Part shown: piece by piece, positions 8,472-10,000 of the stretch
How the letters are laid out: each line of letters begins with the position of its first letter
Position numbering within the stretch: the stretch's first letter is position 1
Assembly (NCBI GenBank): GCA_009663005.1
Contig: CM018899.1
Location: 6,427,566-6,437,565 of the forward strand
Reading direction: 5' to 3'
Length of the DNA: 10,000 nucleotides
From: Actinidia chinensis
Lineage: Eukaryota; Streptophyta; Magnoliopsida; Ericales; Actinidiaceae
Position numbers and translations under genes: made by a program
The notes under the pieces: model-generated
What the model saw: only the letters and a program-made list of their open reading frames with translations
Told to the model about the DNA's origin: nothing
Databases searched by the model: none

Positions 8472-8561
8472 AACACCAAATACCAATTCACATTCTCAAT
8501 TTTAATCTAAATTAGTTTATCATTTTAGGTTTCTATACCCAAAATATTATCTCAATAGACT

Positions 8562-8568
8562 TTATATA
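8562..8568 (-). promoter_or_regulatory. TATA box of the 5' LTR, likely element promoter
   Basis: On the element strand this reads TATATAA within GGGCTTATATAAAGTC. The block is identical in the 3' LTR, although the surrounding sequence has many indels. Transcription would run leftward through the palindrome array, the 70-bp repeats and the primer-binding site into gag. The start site near 8530 is estimated from normal TATA spacing. Confidence 0.65.
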
Positions 8569-9081
8569 AGCCCTTAAAACAATCCCAAGTAAAATCCCAC
8601 AAGAAAAACCCCCTTTGTCTAATATACCTCAAATCCAAGAATGCAAAGCTCGCACAACAATGGCGAGGCTCAAATTTCCGATTGCTTCTCCAATTCTAGA
8701 TGTTCTTGGCTCTACGCGTTAGCTCTCGTCGAGTAGATAAAATTCTCCCAAAGAACCACTATCAAAGATTTCACTCTAACTCTCTAGATCTTAAGCTCAC
8801 AAATTTACAAAATCTTTTGGCTCAACACTTAAATAGAGAAAGGGGAAAAGAAGAAGAAATGCGCAATAAATGCAAAAAACAAAAATGGCTTAATGTGTTT
8901 AGTGTCAAATAGAAAGGACCTAAATTGCCTTCCTTGGGCCTTGGGTTTTTGGTGTTTGGCCCAAGTAAACAAACCCAAAACTAAATCAACATTGGGTCCA
9001 ATTGGGTCCAATTATTGCCCTCTCTTTATACAACCAACTTCAATCCAAATAAAAAATTCAAACTTCCTTTTATAACATGGA

Positions 9082-9190
9082 TATAAGTTTCAATATTATA
9101 TATTATATATATATAGTATGTAGGTATGTATGTATGTATATATTATAGATATATACCATACATACATACATACATACATATAGATATATA
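9082..9190. repeat. AT microsatellite with TATG/CATA inverted repeat
   Basis: An AT-rich run is followed by GTATGTAGGTATGTATGTA-like sequence (9116-9140). After a short spacer come (CATA) repeats (9156-9180) that are its reverse complement, so a hairpin can form. The left LTR has only a short equivalent near 1715-1740. Confidence 0.85.
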
Positions 9191-9252
9191 TGACATCACA
9201 CTGGCATCTTTAATTACGTCCTTATAAAAGAAAAAGAAAATTGAACACTACA

Positions 9253-10000
9253 TTGAAGTATTTCTAAACACCCAATGCGAATAAATAATTTTATTACTTT
9301 ATAGGTGATTGTTACTAAAATTAATATTATATTTATTTGCTAAAGAGTGTAATGATGAAATTTTGGACAAATCATTAATATAAGAATAATGGTGAATATG
9401 ACTCACCCATATGGAAGGATATAGGCTAACAGATGTGATTATGGGTGGAAGATCACCAGATCATCTGGACGAACTTGCATGTCCTAAGACATACTATATA
9501 TAAGATTATAAGAGAGAATTTATAAGTCGAATTCAAATGTGGCAATGACTCATATAGATTAAATCTCTATTATCCACGATCGGGGGGAAGGCGTATTCCA
9601 ATTGGAGTATTGTTGTATAATTTGGAGTGAGTTTAATAGACTGAATGAGTTGATAACTTACTCTCAAGTGGGATTGTCGCTATTGACTTATGAGGTCAAA
9701 TGCAAATATTGCGGATCGCTTACTAAAGGGTACCTAGGAGTTACTTGATCAAGTATCGAACGGACATGGTTTTAAAGCCTATGAAACAGAAAGATATCGA
9801 TGAAAGGAAAACCCAACTAGTTTATTGGAGATCCTTAACTTAGGTTCAATGGGACAACCTACTTGTATATATCTTAGAGATAATCACTGTGGAGTGTTGA
9901 AACATTAATCGTTTTCCTATGATGCCACAGTGATGTGGATAAGATTAAGTAGTAACTTTTAATGACTCTTTGCCGCTAGTAAGCCAGGAAGGGTATAATG
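9253..10000. other. Right flank, AT-rich, no gene recognised
   Basis: I see no supported reading frame, RNA gene or repeat here. The segment from about 9800 (AACCCAACTAG, GGAGATCC, GGTTCAATGGGACAAC, then GATGCCACAGTG and ACTTTTAATGACTC) resembles, by recollection only, untranslated sequence of Copia-type plant retrotransposons. If correct, the gypsy element inserted into or beside an older element. Confidence 0.3.

Larger units (their letters stand above)
1..9252 (-). mobile_element. Ty3/gypsy LTR retrotransposon, minus strand, left end cut by the window
   Basis: Two long direct repeats (1-1800 and 6914-9252) flank an internal region of 5113 bp. The minus strand of that region encodes, in order, gag, protease, RT, RNase H, integrase and a chromodomain-like tail. 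Integrase lying after RNase H is the gypsy order, not the copia order. A primer-binding site adjoins the right LTR and a purine-rich tract adjoins the left LTR, as expected for transcription from right to left. The complete LTR begins TGTTG and ends TACA, giving the usual TG...CA ends. If the left LTR matched the right in length, the element would span roughly 9.5-9.8 kb. The size of the LTRs and the tail motif suggest a Tekay/Del-like chromovirus, which is an inference. All coding parts are frameshifted, so the copy is non-autonomous as written. Confidence 0.95.
6914..9252 (-). repeat. 5' LTR, complete, 2339 bp
   Basis: It runs from TGTTGTCACGCCCC (6914) to GAACACTACA (9252), so it has TG...CA ends on either strand. 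The inner edge adjoins the primer-binding site. The outer edge is fixed by alignment to the 3' LTR end at 1800. On the element strand, the part upstream of the TATA box at 8562-8568 is U3 (about 690 bp). About 1.6 kb of R plus U5 would follow a start site estimated near 8530. It contains the 70-bp triplet, the palindrome array, a 40-bp tandem pair and a microsatellite hairpin. The first 5 bases of right flank, TTGAA, are the candidate target duplication, but the partner lies outside the window. Confidence 0.93.

Overview
The window looks like nuclear DNA from a seed plant. It is AT-rich and has no bacterial-type operons, no ribosome-binding sites and no long intact reading frame. Almost all of it (1-9252) is one Ty3/gypsy-type LTR retrotransposon on the minus strand. 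It runs from the 5' LTR at the right to the 3' LTR at the left, and its outer left end lies beyond base 1. Transposon-like protein segments can be read in the order gag, protease, reverse transcriptase (RT), RNase H, integrase, chromodomain-like tail. That order, the roughly 2.3 kb LTRs and the tail motif suggest a plant chromovirus near the Tekay/Del lineage. The lineage is an inference.

Layout from left to right: 3' LTR, truncated by the window edge (1-1800); polypurine tract (about 1801-1813); end of pol with a chromodomain-like tail (about 1796-2010); integrase (about 2011-3120); RNase H (about 3395-3860); RT (about 3930-4835); protease (about 4985-5275); a linker; gag with two damaged CCHC zinc knuckles (about 5530-6672); an untranslated leader and a primer-binding site matching initiator tRNA-Met (about 6891-6913); the complete 5' LTR (6914-9252); and AT-rich flanking DNA (9253-10000) with no recognisable gene. 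The flank may be non-coding sequence of another retroelement, but this is weak.

In the working form of this family, an LTR promoter would drive one RNA encoding a Gag-Pol polyprotein. Gag packages the RNA, protease cleaves the polyprotein, RT and RNase H copy the RNA from the tRNA primer and the polypurine tract, and integrase with its tail inserts the DNA into chromatin. This copy cannot do that as written. Every protein domain is broken by frameshifts, but the short segments between breaks are well preserved and the breaks are mostly one- or two-base indels. The two LTRs also differ mainly by small indels. This fits either an inactive copy with unusual decay or an assembly built from error-prone long reads.

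I found no new multi-gene system. The most notable non-coding structures are an array of the palindrome GGTGTCGACACC inside each LTR, a three-copy tandem repeat of about 70 bp, a conserved TATA box, and LTR-specific rearrangements (a 165-bp indel at ACTA repeats and a TATG/CATA hairpin microsatellite).
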